64,000 nt of DNA, from NCBI GenBank assembly GCA_938075415.1, contig CALJHC010000003.1, forward strand, positions 62,001 through 126,000, given 5' to 3'. The notes below the pieces were generated by a model. It ran no database searches. It was not told the origin of the DNA and was given only the letters and a program-made list of their open reading frames with translations. The position numbers and the translations under genes are program-made. The stretch is from an uncultured Rubripirellula sp. GTDB taxonomy: Bacteria; Planctomycetota; Planctomycetia; Pirellulales; Pirellulaceae. This document shows positions 28,023 through 37,520 of the stretch, piece after piece (positions within the stretch are counted from its first letter, which is position 1; each line of letters opens with the position of its first letter).

Positions 28023-29366
28023 ATGTCAACGCAGACCACCCGATGGCCAAATCAACCCAACAAACCAAGACTTTGTGATGTCAGATCACATCTTCTTTCA
28101 AGACGAACGCTTCTTTCCGCGGGTACTTCGGGCTGGATGCTCTCCTCGATCGCACACGCATTGTCAACCAGTACCGAATCAACGCAAAGTGATCCAGCTA
28201 AACCCAAGAACGTCATCGTCCTTTGGCTTGAAGGCGGTCCCAGTCAACTAGAGACCTTTGATCCTCACCCGGGTGGTATTTACGGGGGTGATACAAAATC
28301 AATTGAGACCACTGTCTCAGGACTTCAAATCTCTGATCTGCTGCCGCAAACTGCAGAAATCATGCATCACGCCTCTCTGATCCGAAGCGTTACGTGCAAA
28401 GAAGGTGATCACGAGCGAGCCATCTACAACCTTAAGTCGGGCTACCGGCCAGACCCAACGCTCACTCACCCATCCATCGGCGCAATCCTCTGCCAAGCAG
28501 ATCAGAGCGGTGCAGATATACCGAGACACATCTCGATTGTGCCAAATAACACGCCAGGTCGAGGTGGATTTCTGGGCGCGAAACATGACGCTTTCAAGGT
28601 TAATGATCCAGCCAGTCCTGTGCCCGACATCAACCGACCCGTCTCAGAATCTCGTTACGAGCGAAGGATTCATGACCTCTATTCAATCGTTGAAACCGAG
28701 TTCAAGCGAGGTCGCCTACAGAAAATGGAAAGGGATAGAACACTTCATCAGTCGGCGACCGATGCCGCTTTGAAAATGATGTCCAGCGACCAACTTGACG
28801 CTTTCGATGTTACCAAAGAATCCATCCAATTACGTGAATCGTTTGGTGATTCGCCGTTTGGCAGAGGATGCCTCGCCGCCGTGCGTCTGATTGAATCGGG
28901 CGCTCGCTGCGTCGAAGTCACACTCGGTGGCTGGGATTCTCATATAACGAATCATCGGCTGCAGTCGGCAGGTTGCAAAACATTGGATCCCGCGCTCGCC
29001 TCGCTTGTGAATCTACTCAAAGAACGCGAACTATTTGAATCAACACTCTTGGTGTGTGGTGGCGAATTTGGTCGCACTCCCAATATCAATCCAGCGGAAG
29101 GTCGAGATCACTGGCCACATGGATTTTCACTCTTGCTCGCCGGTTGCGGGATACGCCAAGGTACTGTGCACGGTGCAACCGCGGCAAAGCCGAAACTGGA
29201 TCCAAACAAACCGATAGTCGACATCGAAAACCCGGTCACCATTGAGGATGTTCACGCCACCCTTTACACAGCTTTGGGGCTGGACCCTCATCACGAATAC
29301 CAAACCCCAATCGGTCGCCCAATCAAACGAAGCGAAGGGAAAGTGATCAAAGAGATCTTAAGCTGA
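28023..29366 (+). CDS. DUF1501 protein with Tat-like signal
   Basis: A 447-residue protein, partner of the preceding DUF1549 protein. A Tat-type signal is seen at residues 26-48 (LSRRTLLSAGTSGWM...). The DUF1501 fold belongs to the alkaline phosphatase/sulfatase superfamily. Typical motifs are LWLEGGPSQLETFDPHP near the start, the GGWDSHITN segment, and GGEFGRTPNINPAEGRDHWP near the C-terminus, which provide likely metal-binding Asp/His residues. No formylglycine CxPxR motif is present, so it is not a sulfatase. It follows the DUF1549 gene by 79 nt on the same strand and is probably co-transcribed. Substrate unknown. Confidence 0.92.
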   Translation: MSTQTTRWPNQPNKPRLCDVRSHLLSRRTLLSAGTSGWMLSSIAHALSTSTESTQSDPAKPKNVIVLWLEGGPSQLETFDPHPGGIYGGDTKSIETTVSGLQISDLLPQTAEIMHHASLIRSVTCKEGDHERAIYNLKSGYRPDPTLTHPSIGAILCQADQSGADIPRHISIVPNNTPGRGGFLGAKHDAFKVNDPASPVPDINRPVSESRYERRIHDLYSIVETEFKRGRLQKMERDRTLHQSATDAALKMMSSDQLDAFDVTKESIQLRESFGDSPFGRGCLAAVRLIESGARCVEVTLGGWDSHITNHRLQSAGCKTLDPALASLVNLLKERELFESTLLVCGGEFGRTPNINPAEGRDHWPHGFSLLLAGCGIRQGTVHGATAAKPKLDPNKPIVDIENPVTIEDVHATLYTALGLDPHHEYQTPIGRPIKRSEGKVIKEILS

Positions 29367-29803
29367 TTCGATATCATCCTGAATGCGGGTCCTTTCGTTT
29401 CCCGTTGACGGCTCGCGACCGCCTTTAAACTGGTAACGGGTGAAGTTGCAATCGCACCCGGATGCAGAAAAATCTTTCTAATCGACCAATCACGAAGATC
29501 GCCAATCCAAGAGCCAACTGTCCGCAGTCTCTCAGGCGTTACTTCCGACGCGACCCGTGATAAACAGACGGAATGGCGTTGAGGCAGAAAATGATCGCAA
29601 ACTCACCTTCTGACGATCGATTCGTAATCAACCCGTTATCGGCCCCTAACCGATGGATCACAATGAAAATGCTCATAATCTCAGCGATCTGATTTCCCTC
29701 GCTGCTCGCAAACTCATTGACGGTGCGCCATCATGCTGTGGGGTGGGTCAGCACCGCAACAATCAACCAAGACAACGCCAACAACCAACCACTTGATCTC
29801 TCT
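29367..29803. other. intergenic gap, no gene seen
   Basis: The 437 nt between the DUF1501 gene and the SRPBCC-epimerase gene include an in-frame extension of the latter back to 29717 that has poor coding character and no ribosome-binding site. I see no hairpin or RNA gene. Confidence 0.4.
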
Positions 29804-31231
29804 ATGGCGAAAACGAAACACTTTTCCGCATCCACTGCCCTGCCTGTCTCAGCATCCGATGCTTTCGCATATCACGAGAGGCCCGGTGCTTTGGAGAGAT
29901 TGGTGCCTCCGTGGGAATCAGTTTTAATTGAAAGCAGCGATCAATCACTCCTCCCGGGCAGTCGCGTCGTGTTAAAAGCAGGTGTTCTGGGCGTTCCCAT
30001 ACGATGGGTGGCAGAACATACCCAATATGAACCGCCACGATCCTTCAGCGACACACAACTCTCAGGCCCCTTTGCCGTTTGGAATCATCACCACTCGTTC
30101 GAAAACCTACCGGACCTATCATCGCATCCCTGCTGTCGCCTCACTGATCAGGTCGAGTACAAACTACCCTTGGGATTCTTGGGGGATCTGCTCGGTGGCA
30201 GAAAAGCAGAAAAAACGATTCAGCAAATGTTTACCTATCGGCATCGAGTGACGCGAAACGATCTCGAACTAAAAACAAACTATTCATCCTCGGCCATGAC
30301 GGTTGCAATTTCTGGCAGTAGCGGTTTAGTCGGGGGAACACTGGCCTCCATGCTGCAGTTGCTTGGACATGATGTCCGACGCATTGTTCGTAATCAGGCA
30401 AAGAACGAAGGCGAAATTGCAGCTTGGTCTGACGCCAACGAATCGTTTTCCGGAGTTGATGCAGTTGTTCACCTGGCCGGAAAGTCCATCGCCGATGGGC
30501 GGTGGAATCAATCCACCAAGCATGAAATTCGATCAAGCCGTGTGGATAAGACCAGGCAACTTTGTGAACGGCTTGCCAAGCAAACCGTTCCACCGAAGGT
30601 CCTCATTTGCGCTTCGGCAACAGGCATCTATGGCGACAGAGGCGACGAAATACTCGACGAGGATTCGGCCTCGGGAAAACGGTCAGACTCGGGTTCTGAA
30701 TTCTTGACCGATGTTGGATACGAATGGGAGGATGCTTGCAAACCTGCCACCGACGCGGGAATCCGCGTGGTGCATGCGAGGTTTGGAATCGTTCTTTCAC
30801 CCAAAGGCGGTGCGCTTCAGAAAATGTTGACGCCCGCCAAATTGATGGGTGGGGCGTTGGGATCCGGCAAACAATGGTGGAGTTGGATCGCACTGGACGA
30901 CGCGGTCGGAGCGATCTACCACTGCATTCAAACGCCGAACATCGCAGGGCCTGTCAATCTCGTTTCACCACATCCAATCCGAAATATCGACTTCGCTAAA
31001 CAATTAGGTCAAGTCATTGGACGTCCCGCCTTGTTTCCAGCCCCCTCGTTTGTGCTCCGTCTCGCACTCGGAGAGATGGCTGACGCGTTACTTCTGTCAA
31101 GCACTCGAGTGAAACCCAACCGACTAATCAAATCGGGTTATTCATTTCGATTCACACAAATTGAAGAAGCGATCCGGTATTCGCTTGGGCGAGAACGTTC
31201 GGGCTCTGAAACACCTCAAAAAAAACCATGA
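29804..31231 (+). CDS. SRPBCC-TIGR01777 epimerase fusion protein
   Basis: A two-domain protein of 475 residues. Residues ~1-155 form an SRPBCC (START-like, polyketide-cyclase) ligand-binding domain, with PVSASDAFAYHERPG as the first conserved segment and QMFTYRH near its end. Residues ~165-470 form an extended short-chain dehydrogenase of the TIGR01777/YfcH family, with the NAD-binding SGSSGLVGGTL, VVHLAGKSI, SATGIYGD and ARFGIVLSPKGGAL motifs. The fusion is known in several phyla. Substrate unknown; a hydrophobic cyclic compound would fit both domains. I use the ATG at 29804, which fits the domain start; the longer frame begins with unusual sequence. The stop overlaps the next gene by 4 nt (ATGA). 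Confidence 0.9.
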   Translation: MAKTKHFSASTALPVSASDAFAYHERPGALERLVPPWESVLIESSDQSLLPGSRVVLKAGVLGVPIRWVAEHTQYEPPRSFSDTQLSGPFAVWNHHHSFENLPDLSSHPCCRLTDQVEYKLPLGFLGDLLGGRKAEKTIQQMFTYRHRVTRNDLELKTNYSSSAMTVAISGSSGLVGGTLASMLQLLGHDVRRIVRNQAKNEGEIAAWSDANESFSGVDAVVHLAGKSIADGRWNQSTKHEIRSSRVDKTRQLCERLAKQTVPPKVLICASATGIYGDRGDEILDEDSASGKRSDSGSEFLTDVGYEWEDACKPATDAGIRVVHARFGIVLSPKGGALQKMLTPAKLMGGALGSGKQWWSWIALDDAVGAIYHCIQTPNIAGPVNLVSPHPIRNIDFAKQLGQVIGRPALFPAPSFVLRLALGEMADALLLSSTRVKPNRLIKSGYSFRFTQIEEAIRYSLGRERSGSETPQKKP

Positions 31232-31668
31232 ACCCGAACTTACTATTCCTTCTCAACTTGCTTTCCACTTGGTACATGGTTGGCCTCATTTGGATGGTCC
31301 AGATTGTTCATTACAATCTTTATGACCGTGTGGGCACCGATGCCTTCGCTCACTATGAAGCTGAGCACAATCGACTGATTACGCCGATTGTGGGTGTACC
31401 AATGCTGATTGAAATTATCACGGCGGCAGCCCTGCTCTGGGCCACTCCAGATTTCCTTCCCAAACCAGTTGTCTGGCTCGGACTCGGACTGATTCTCGTG
31501 ATCTGGCTATCCACCCTTGCACTGCAAATCCCCGCGCATCAAAAACTGCTCAGTGGTTTTGATCTGGCTAGCTACGAACGCTTGGTTAACAGCAACTGGA
31601 TCCGAACCGCCTCTTGGTCGGCTCGAGGTGCCTTGCTGGCTTACTATACAAGCACCGCCCTCAGATAG
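31228..31668 (+). CDS. small four-helix membrane protein
   Basis: A 146-residue protein with four predicted membrane helices (about 4-26, 52-72, 80-102 and 125-143). Charged motifs between helices include YEAEHNRLITPIVG and QIPAHQKLLSGFD, which suggest conserved His positions. Its start codon overlaps the stop of the SRPBCC-epimerase gene, so the two are translationally coupled and may work together, for instance in membrane-associated modification of a hydrophobic molecule (inference). I do not recognise a characterised family. Confidence 0.75.
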   Translation: MNPNLLFLLNLLSTWYMVGLIWMVQIVHYNLYDRVGTDAFAHYEAEHNRLITPIVGVPMLIEIITAAALLWATPDFLPKPVVWLGLGLILVIWLSTLALQIPAHQKLLSGFDLASYERLVNSNWIRTASWSARGALLAYYTSTALR

Positions 31669-31985
31669 CCCTTACCCCGCCGAACTCAACCACCTCAACA
31701 ACGGATTCAGTTCCCAATCACTTAAACCGGTGGATGCGAATTGTTCACCAAAACGGCACGAAGGCTGTAAGGTTTAGGTTTGTTGACCAAACCAGAGAAG
31801 GTAGTGCTTCGTGGGATTGAGATCAAAGACCTGTAAAGTCGTCAACCTTTCAGTCGTGGATCGAATCATCGGGCAGCACAGAGAGGACTTGTGATCGATC
31901 GGGTCAAGTAAATGAGGACACATTCCTCTAAACCAATCTTCAAGCTACCTAATTCATCATTGAAAGATCGATGAACCCAACTCGA
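31669..31985. other. gap between convergent genes
   Basis: The 317 nt between convergent genes contain no ORF of interest. A weak inverted repeat TTCATC/GATGAA lies at about 31951-31973, just past the sucD stop, and may be part of its 3' end. Confidence 0.35.
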
Positions 31986-32867
31986 CTAGCCATTGGCTTT
32001 TGCGATTGCCTTGACGACAGCATCACCCATATCAGCCGGGGTGGGTGCAACGATGATCCCCGCGTCTTCCAACGCCGCAACTTTCTCCTCGGCGGTTCCC
32101 TTTCCGCCGCTGATGATTGCTCCGGCATGCCCCATTCGTTTGCCGGGCGGTGCCGTTCGACCAGCAATGAAGGCAGCAACCGGCTTGGTGACATTTGCCT
32201 TGGCAAATGCAGCGGCCTCCTCTTCTGCAGAACCACCAATCTCACCGATCATCAAAATTGCTTCGGTTTGGTCATCCTCTTGGTACCGTTGCAACAAATC
32301 AATGAAACTGGTGCCAACAATTGGGTCTCCACCAAGGCCAACGCAAGTGCTCTGGCCAAGACCCAAGTTCGTCGTCTGCCAGACAGCTTCATAGGTCAAC
32401 GTTCCACTACGACTCATCACGCCCACCTTACCGGGCTGATGAATGTAGCCCGGCATGATGCCAATCTTGCAGGACCCTGGAGTGATCACACCTGGGCAAT
32501 TTGGACCAATCAGAACTGATTGACTCGCGCGAACCTTCTCGTAGACCCGCACCATATCCACAACCGGCACACCTTCGGTGATCGCACAAATGACTGCGAT
32601 TCCGGCGTCAACTGCCTCCAGAATCGCGTCAGCGGTGAAGGGGGGCGGCACGAAGATCATCGTCGCATCGGCTCCTGTTTCCCCAACGGCTTCCTCCACC
32701 GTGTCAAAAACAGGAATTCCCTCGACATTCTGCCCGCCTTTACCCGGCGTTACACCACCCACCATTTGGGTACCGTATTCACGACACCCCAGAGAGTGAA
32801 AGGTCCCCGCATTACCGGTGATACCTTGGCAAATGACTTTTGTGTTACCGTCAACCAGGATGCTCAT
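31986..32867 (-). CDS. sucD: succinyl-CoA synthetase alpha subunit
   Basis: The alpha subunit (293 residues, normal length) of the TCA-cycle enzyme that converts succinyl-CoA to succinate with substrate-level phosphorylation. The CoA-binding Rossmann-like domain begins with [17 protein letters not shown], and [11 protein letters not shown] is the signature loop. The phosphorylated active-site His lies in [17 protein letters not shown] (His at about residue 245). It follows sucC by 130 nt, an unusually wide spacing for this pair. Confidence 0.97.
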   Translation of the reverse strand: MSILVDGNTKVICQGITGNAGTFHSLGCREYGTQMVGGVTPGKGGQNVEGIPVFDTVEEAVGETGADATMIFVPPPFTADAILEAVDAGIAVICAITEGVPVVDMVRVYEKVRASQSVLIGPNCPGVITPGSCKIGIMPGYIHQPGKVGVMSRSGTLTYEAVWQTTNLGLGQSTCVGLGGDPIVGTSFIDLLQRYQEDDQTEAILMIGEIGGSAEEEAAAFAKANVTKPVAAFIAGRTAPPGKRMGHAGAIISGGKGTAEEKVAALEDAGIIVAPTPADMGDAVVKAIAKANG

Positions 32868-32997
32868 TTCTGACTTGCTAGTTGGATGTGGAATTCTGTG
32901 AAATGTGAATTTGTAACAATAATTTGACAGTGAAGATGCTGAAAGCTCTTTGCGCTGTTCAGCTGATCGGTGTCACCATCGACTGCAATGAATCTGA

Positions 32998-34182
32998 TTA
33001 AGAGACAGCTGCAACAATCTTCTTCGCGGCATCGGTGATATCGCTGGCACCAATGATGTCGACGTCGCTGTCGGCCAACAATTTCCGCCCCTGCTCCACC
33101 TCGGTGCCCTCAAGACGCACAACGAGCGGTACGTTGAAACCGACGACTTTACTGGCCTCGATCAAAGCCGATGCAATGGTGGTGCATCGAGCGATCCCAC
33201 CAAAAATATTCACCAAAACACCCTTGCAATTCGGATCGGACAGCAGAATCCGAAATGCCTCGGTGACCTGCTCTGTATTTGCTCCACCACCCACATCAAG
33301 AAAGTTTGCTGGCTGGCCGCCGTGGTACTTGATGATATCCATCGTTGACATTGCCAGACCTGCTCCGTTAACGAGGCAACCGATGTTACCCTCCAACTTC
33401 ACATAGCTCAGTCCTGACTCACTTGCCTTGACCTCACTCGGCTCTTCCTCAGAAAGGTCCCGCAGTTCCAATAAATCACGATGACGGAACATGGCATTGC
33501 TATCGAAGGTCACCTTCGCGTCCAAGGCGATCATTTGGTCGTCGCCAGTGATCACCAATGGATTGATTTCAGCGAGCGAACAATCGTAATCAACAAAGAA
33601 GCGGCAAACCGCTGGCATGAACTTCGAGGCAGCCTTCGCTGCGGCACCTGAAATCCCAAGTTTCTTACAAAGTTTGCGAACTTGATAAGCCTCCAATCCA
33701 ACAGCCGGATCAAAATGTTCTTTGTGAATCAGTTCAGGTGTTTCCTCGGCAACTGTCTCAATCTCGACACCACCCTCGGTGCTGGCCATGAGAACAGGCT
33801 TTGCAGCGGCACGATCCAGAACAATTCCCAGATAAAGCTCTCGAGCAATATCACAGCCAGCCTCAACAAAGATCTGATTGACTGTTTTCCCCTCAGGTCC
33901 GGTTTGTATGGTGACCAAGGTCTTCCCCAGAAGCCCCTCCGCCGCATCACGAACCTCATCTACCGACTTGCATACTACGACCCCACGCTGCCCGGGATTT
34001 CCCTCAACCGTACCTTTTCCTCGGCCACCAGCGTGAATCTGGCTTTTGACCACGGCGATTTGACCACCGAGTTGCTCGTACGCGGCAACCGCCTCTTCCG
34101 ATGTTTTGGCAACAATTCCGTTTAGCACTGGCACGCCAGTTTGGCGAAACAGTTCTTTCGCCTGATATTCGTGAATCTTCAT
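32998..34182 (-). CDS. sucC: succinyl-CoA synthetase beta subunit
   Basis: The ADP/GDP-forming beta subunit of about 394 residues. It starts with [19 protein letters not shown], the typical ATP-grasp N-terminus with the K-E-L-F motif. [13 protein letters not shown] contributes nucleotide binding, and NIFGGIARC the conserved C-terminal catalytic loop. I choose the ATG at 34182 because family members begin precisely at MKIHEYQ; a TTG at 34218 would add 12 non-conserved residues. The gene lies upstream of sucD on the same strand and is divergent from the UxaA-type gene. Confidence 0.97.
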   Translation of the reverse strand: MKIHEYQAKELFRQTGVPVLNGIVAKTSEEAVAAYEQLGGQIAVVKSQIHAGGRGKGTVEGNPGQRGVVVCKSVDEVRDAAEGLLGKTLVTIQTGPEGKTVNQIFVEAGCDIARELYLGIVLDRAAAKPVLMASTEGGVEIETVAEETPELIHKEHFDPAVGLEAYQVRKLCKKLGISGAAAKAASKFMPAVCRFFVDYDCSLAEINPLVITGDDQMIALDAKVTFDSNAMFRHRDLLELRDLSEEEPSEVKASESGLSYVKLEGNIGCLVNGAGLAMSTMDIIKYHGGQPANFLDVGGGANTEQVTEAFRILLSDPNCKGVLVNIFGGIARCTTIASALIEASKVVGFNVPLVVRLEGTEVEQGRKLLADSDVDIIGASDITDAAKKIVAAVS

Positions 34183-34669
34183 CGATGCAGTGAATTCGCT
34201 GTGAGTTCGCGGAGACAATGGGTTTTAGAGACTTTGAAGCCTCGCCATCGGACAAACTGCACCCCCTTCACGTCAAACAGACATCAAAATGGGTTGCAGC
34301 AGAAAGGAAATATAAGCCGCTTTGGGTTAATCAGGAACCACGGCAAGCACAAGTTCGCACGACAAAATGTCAACGAGTGCCATCAGTAAGCCATGATGCT
34401 AATTCCTGGGCACGTTGACCTCGACGCTAATTGAATTTCGGCCGAATTTCATGCTGGGTAGGCAACGCATGCGAATCCCTCGCGATCAGCCCTGATCTTT
34501 GCCACCCGGAAACGCGGCAGTGCAAGATTCGAAGAAACTCATCAAGCAGGAGTGAGATTCCGAGAGGAAAAACCGGTAGATTGACCCCCCTCAGACTTCC
34601 GACTCAGTTCGATAATCGGCCCGTGTTGGAAGCAGGTGTTGCAAAAAGGACAGGAAGAAGGAAACCAGC
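34183..34669. other. divergent promoter region sucC / uxaA-like
   Basis: The 487 nt between the two divergent starts hold no credible ORF. Promoters for both directions must be here, but I cannot pinpoint them. Confidence 0.4.
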
Positions 34670-36232
34670 ATGCCCAAGGAAACGCAGTTGAACAACCTCG
34701 TTTTGCTTGCCAGCGAAGACAATGTAGCCGTGGTCACCGGATCAATATCCAGAGGGACGACCATCGAACTGGAAGGCTTTAGCCTTCAACCAACCACTGA
34801 CATCCCACCGGGACACAAGATTGCCATCCGCCCCATCGAATCAGGCCAACCGGTGGTCAAGTATGGTCAGCCAATTGGCTTGGCACATCAAGATATTTCC
34901 GCCGGGATGCACGTACATACTCAAAATCTTTCAGATCACCACGTCGTCTCCGATGACATGTCTGCCTTGCAACCGCCAGAAAAACCGGCACCCTTGGATC
35001 GACAATTCATGGGCTATCAGAGACCGGATGGGCGAGTTGGCACCCGAAACTACGTTGCTGTGATCTCGACGGTGAATTGCAGCGCTTCAGTCTGCCATCA
35101 GGTGATCAAGCGTTTTGATGATGAAAAGATGAAACGTTGGCCGAATGTTGACGGAGTCTTTGCTGCAACACACAGTTCCGGCTGTGCATTGGAATACCAC
35201 GGAATCAAACATCAAATGCTGGGTCGTGTTCTCGCAGGTTATGCAACGCATCCAAATGTTGGTGGAACGCTCGTCGTTGGACTCGGATGTGAGCAGACGA
35301 CCTCGGGATACCTAACGCAACATCATGGACTTGTCTCCCTGCACGCCCCAGATGGCGAGAAACTGACTCGCGACGATGGGATCCCCATGGTGACCATGCA
35401 AACCGAAGGAGGAACGCGAGCGACCATTGAGAAAGCTGAAAAACTGCTGGAGCAAGTCCTCGATCGAGCCAATCGGTTTCAAAGAGAACCCGCCAATGCA
35501 AAGCATCTCATGCTCGGAGTAGAATGCGGCGGCAGCGACGGCTACTCAGGCCTGACCGCTAATCCCGCGGTCGGCGTTGTCTCCGATCGCATTGTCGCAT
35601 GTGGAGGCACATCGATCATCTCCGAAACCACTGAACTTTACGGTGCCGAGCACCTACTGGTTCAACGAAGTCGCTCACCTGAAGTTGCTCAGAAATTGCT
35701 CGATCGCATCCAGTGGTGGAAAGATTACGTCGCGATGTATGGTGGCCAAATTGATAACAACCCTTCCGTTGGCAATAAAGCCGGCGGCCTGACAACCATC
35801 ACCGAAAAATCACTCGGAGCTGTTTCCAAAAGTGGGTCCACAGCCCTCGAGGAAGTCTATCAGTACGCGGAAAAAGTAAGCACTCCCGGACTGGTTGTCA
35901 TGGACTCCCCCGGTTTTGACCCAGCAAGTGTCACCGGTAAAGTTGCCGGAGGTGCAAACCTGATCATGTTTACCACCGGTCGTGGCAGTTGTTTTGGTTG
36001 CAAACCAACTCCGGTTATCAAAATCGCATCCAACACTCAACTGTTTCAGACGCTTTCAGAAGACATGGACCTCAACGCAGGGACAGTCTTGGAAGGTGAA
36101 GAATTACAAAACATCGGCGATCGCTTTTTTGAATATGCTCTCAATGTCGCGAGTGGCGAAAAAACAAGCAGCGAGTGCTTGGGCATTGGAGATCACGAAT
36201 TCATCCCTTGGATGGTCGGACCCACCGTCTAA
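34670..36232 (+). CDS. UxaA-family altronate/galactarate dehydratase-like enzyme
   Basis: A 520-residue dehydratase of the UxaA/GarD family, acting on sugar acids. Residues ~12-100 form the SAF-like N-terminal domain (e.g. GHKIAIRPI, GQPIGLAHQDI). The large C-terminal domain carries the family segments GYQRPDGRVGTRNYV, THSSGCAL, GLGCEQT, VECGGSDGYSGLTANPA and GRGSCFGCKPTPVIKIASN; the Cys residues may bind iron. Fused SAF plus UxaA domains in one chain are the normal state for altronate dehydratase. The exact sugar acid cannot be assigned. AAGGAAA precedes the ATG at a suitable distance. The next gene (2-hydroxyacid dehydrogenase) starts 86 nt after the stop, so the two may form a sugar-acid operon. 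Confidence 0.92.
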   Translation: MPKETQLNNLVLLASEDNVAVVTGSISRGTTIELEGFSLQPTTDIPPGHKIAIRPIESGQPVVKYGQPIGLAHQDISAGMHVHTQNLSDHHVVSDDMSALQPPEKPAPLDRQFMGYQRPDGRVGTRNYVAVISTVNCSASVCHQVIKRFDDEKMKRWPNVDGVFAATHSSGCALEYHGIKHQMLGRVLAGYATHPNVGGTLVVGLGCEQTTSGYLTQHHGLVSLHAPDGEKLTRDDGIPMVTMQTEGGTRATIEKAEKLLEQVLDRANRFQREPANAKHLMLGVECGGSDGYSGLTANPAVGVVSDRIVACGGTSIISETTELYGAEHLLVQRSRSPEVAQKLLDRIQWWKDYVAMYGGQIDNNPSVGNKAGGLTTITEKSLGAVSKSGSTALEEVYQYAEKVSTPGLVVMDSPGFDPASVTGKVAGGANLIMFTTGRGSCFGCKPTPVIKIASNTQLFQTLSEDMDLNAGTVLEGEELQNIGDRFFEYALNVASGEKTSSECLGIGDHEFIPWMVGPTV

Positions 36233-36318
36233 AATGAGGCGTCCTCCAACTCAACCTGAACGTTTCAAATCATCGATCAACGACCTAACATCCATCCCTG
36301 CCAGATCACCAAGACCCC

Positions 36319-37317
36319 ATGAATGCATCACTTCCCAAAGTTGTCATCACTGATTTCATTAATGACTCACTGGCAATTGAAAAAAAAGTCCTTGATGGAA
36401 TCGCCACGGTGGAAGCATTTGATGCCTTCAACGAGCAATCACTGCATGGACAGATTGAATCAGCCCGAGCGGTCATGCTCTACCACAACCTCTCGCTGTC
36501 CGAGGCGACGATTAGCCGACTCACCAACTGTGATTTGATTGTTCGGTGCGGCGTAGGATTCGATAACGTCGATCACCGTTACGCTCGCCAACGCGGCATC
36601 CCCGTTGCCAACGTACCGGATTACGGCACCGAGGAAGTTGCTGATTCCGCAATCGGCATGGCGTTATCACTGACTCGCGGCATTCACTTCTACAACCAAC
36701 GCATGCGTTCACAACCTGACCCGTGGATGTACAACGTTTCTCAACCGCTTTACCGCCATCGAGGTCGCGTCTTCGGAATCGTGGGGCTCGGAAGGATTGG
36801 CACCGCCACCGCGAGAAGAGCCCTCGCAATGGGTATGAAAGTCCGTTTCTATGACCCACTTAAACCAGACGGGTACGACAAAGCCAATGGAGTCGAGCGA
36901 GTCGAATCGCTGCAAGAGTTGATGAAAGAGTCATTCATTCTCAGCATGCACTGCCCACTCAATGAAGACTCTCAACATCTCATCAATTCCGAAACCTTAA
37001 AATGGCTTCCACGTGGCAGTTACCTCGTGAACACAGCCCGTGGCGATGTCGTGGACACCACTGCGATCCCGGAGGCCTTGGCGAGCGGACAACTTGCTGG
37101 TGCAGCGATCGATGTACTCGCCGAAGAACCGCCGAGGGAAAACCACCCATTACTCGCCGCGTGGAGAGACCCAGAACATCCGGCTTTTGAGCGTCTCATC
37201 ATCAATCCCCATTCCGCTTTTTACTGTGAAGAAGGTCTCCAAGACATGCGACGAAAGGGAGCCGAGGCCTGCCGACGCGCACTGACCGGCGAGCGACTGC
37301 GAAATGTCATCAACTGA
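36319..37317 (+). CDS. D-2-hydroxyacid dehydrogenase, CtBP-like
   Basis: An NAD-dependent D-isomer-specific 2-hydroxyacid dehydrogenase of 332 residues, of the subgroup often labelled C-terminal-binding protein. The Rossmann motif is GLGRIGTATARRA near residue 155. The catalytic triad is visible as Arg in NTARGDVVD (~240), Glu in DVLAEEPP (~268) and His in NPHSAFY (~298). Located 86 nt downstream of the UxaA-type dehydratase on the same strand, it may reduce the keto acid formed by that pathway, or oxidise a hydroxy acid; this is inference. The substrate is unknown. Confidence 0.92.
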   Translation: MNASLPKVVITDFINDSLAIEKKVLDGIATVEAFDAFNEQSLHGQIESARAVMLYHNLSLSEATISRLTNCDLIVRCGVGFDNVDHRYARQRGIPVANVPDYGTEEVADSAIGMALSLTRGIHFYNQRMRSQPDPWMYNVSQPLYRHRGRVFGIVGLGRIGTATARRALAMGMKVRFYDPLKPDGYDKANGVERVESLQELMKESFILSMHCPLNEDSQHLINSETLKWLPRGSYLVNTARGDVVDTTAIPEALASGQLAGAAIDVLAEEPPRENHPLLAAWRDPEHPAFERLIINPHSAFYCEEGLQDMRRKGAEACRRALTGERLRNVIN

Positions 37318-37440
37318 CACCGAGGCATGCCGATTTGACAAGACGAGTTTACAGACTGGGTTGGCCAAGCCAATAAGCTTCTCTCAAACACCGATTGACA
37401 ACAATCGTTGAAATCAAACTGACACAGCACAAATCAATGA

Positions 37441-37478
37441 TCGAGGCCCGGTTGAATCGAGGCCCGGTTGAATCGAGG
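37441..37478. repeat. 16-nt tandem repeat, 2.4 copies
   Basis: TCGAGGCCCGGTTGAA occurs twice exactly, followed by a partial third copy TCGAGG. It is between convergent genes. The GGCTAAAAAAGCC sequence that follows (37477-37489) could form a very short stem but is not a convincing terminator. Confidence 0.75.
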
Positions 37479-37520
37479 CTAAAAAAGCCCCAGCGGCCAC
37501 AATGGTAAACGAAGCACCCG

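Noticed and set aside
37477-37489. GGCTAAAAAAGCC as a terminator
   Set aside because: The stem would be only four base pairs and the A/T-run forms the loop rather than following the stem.
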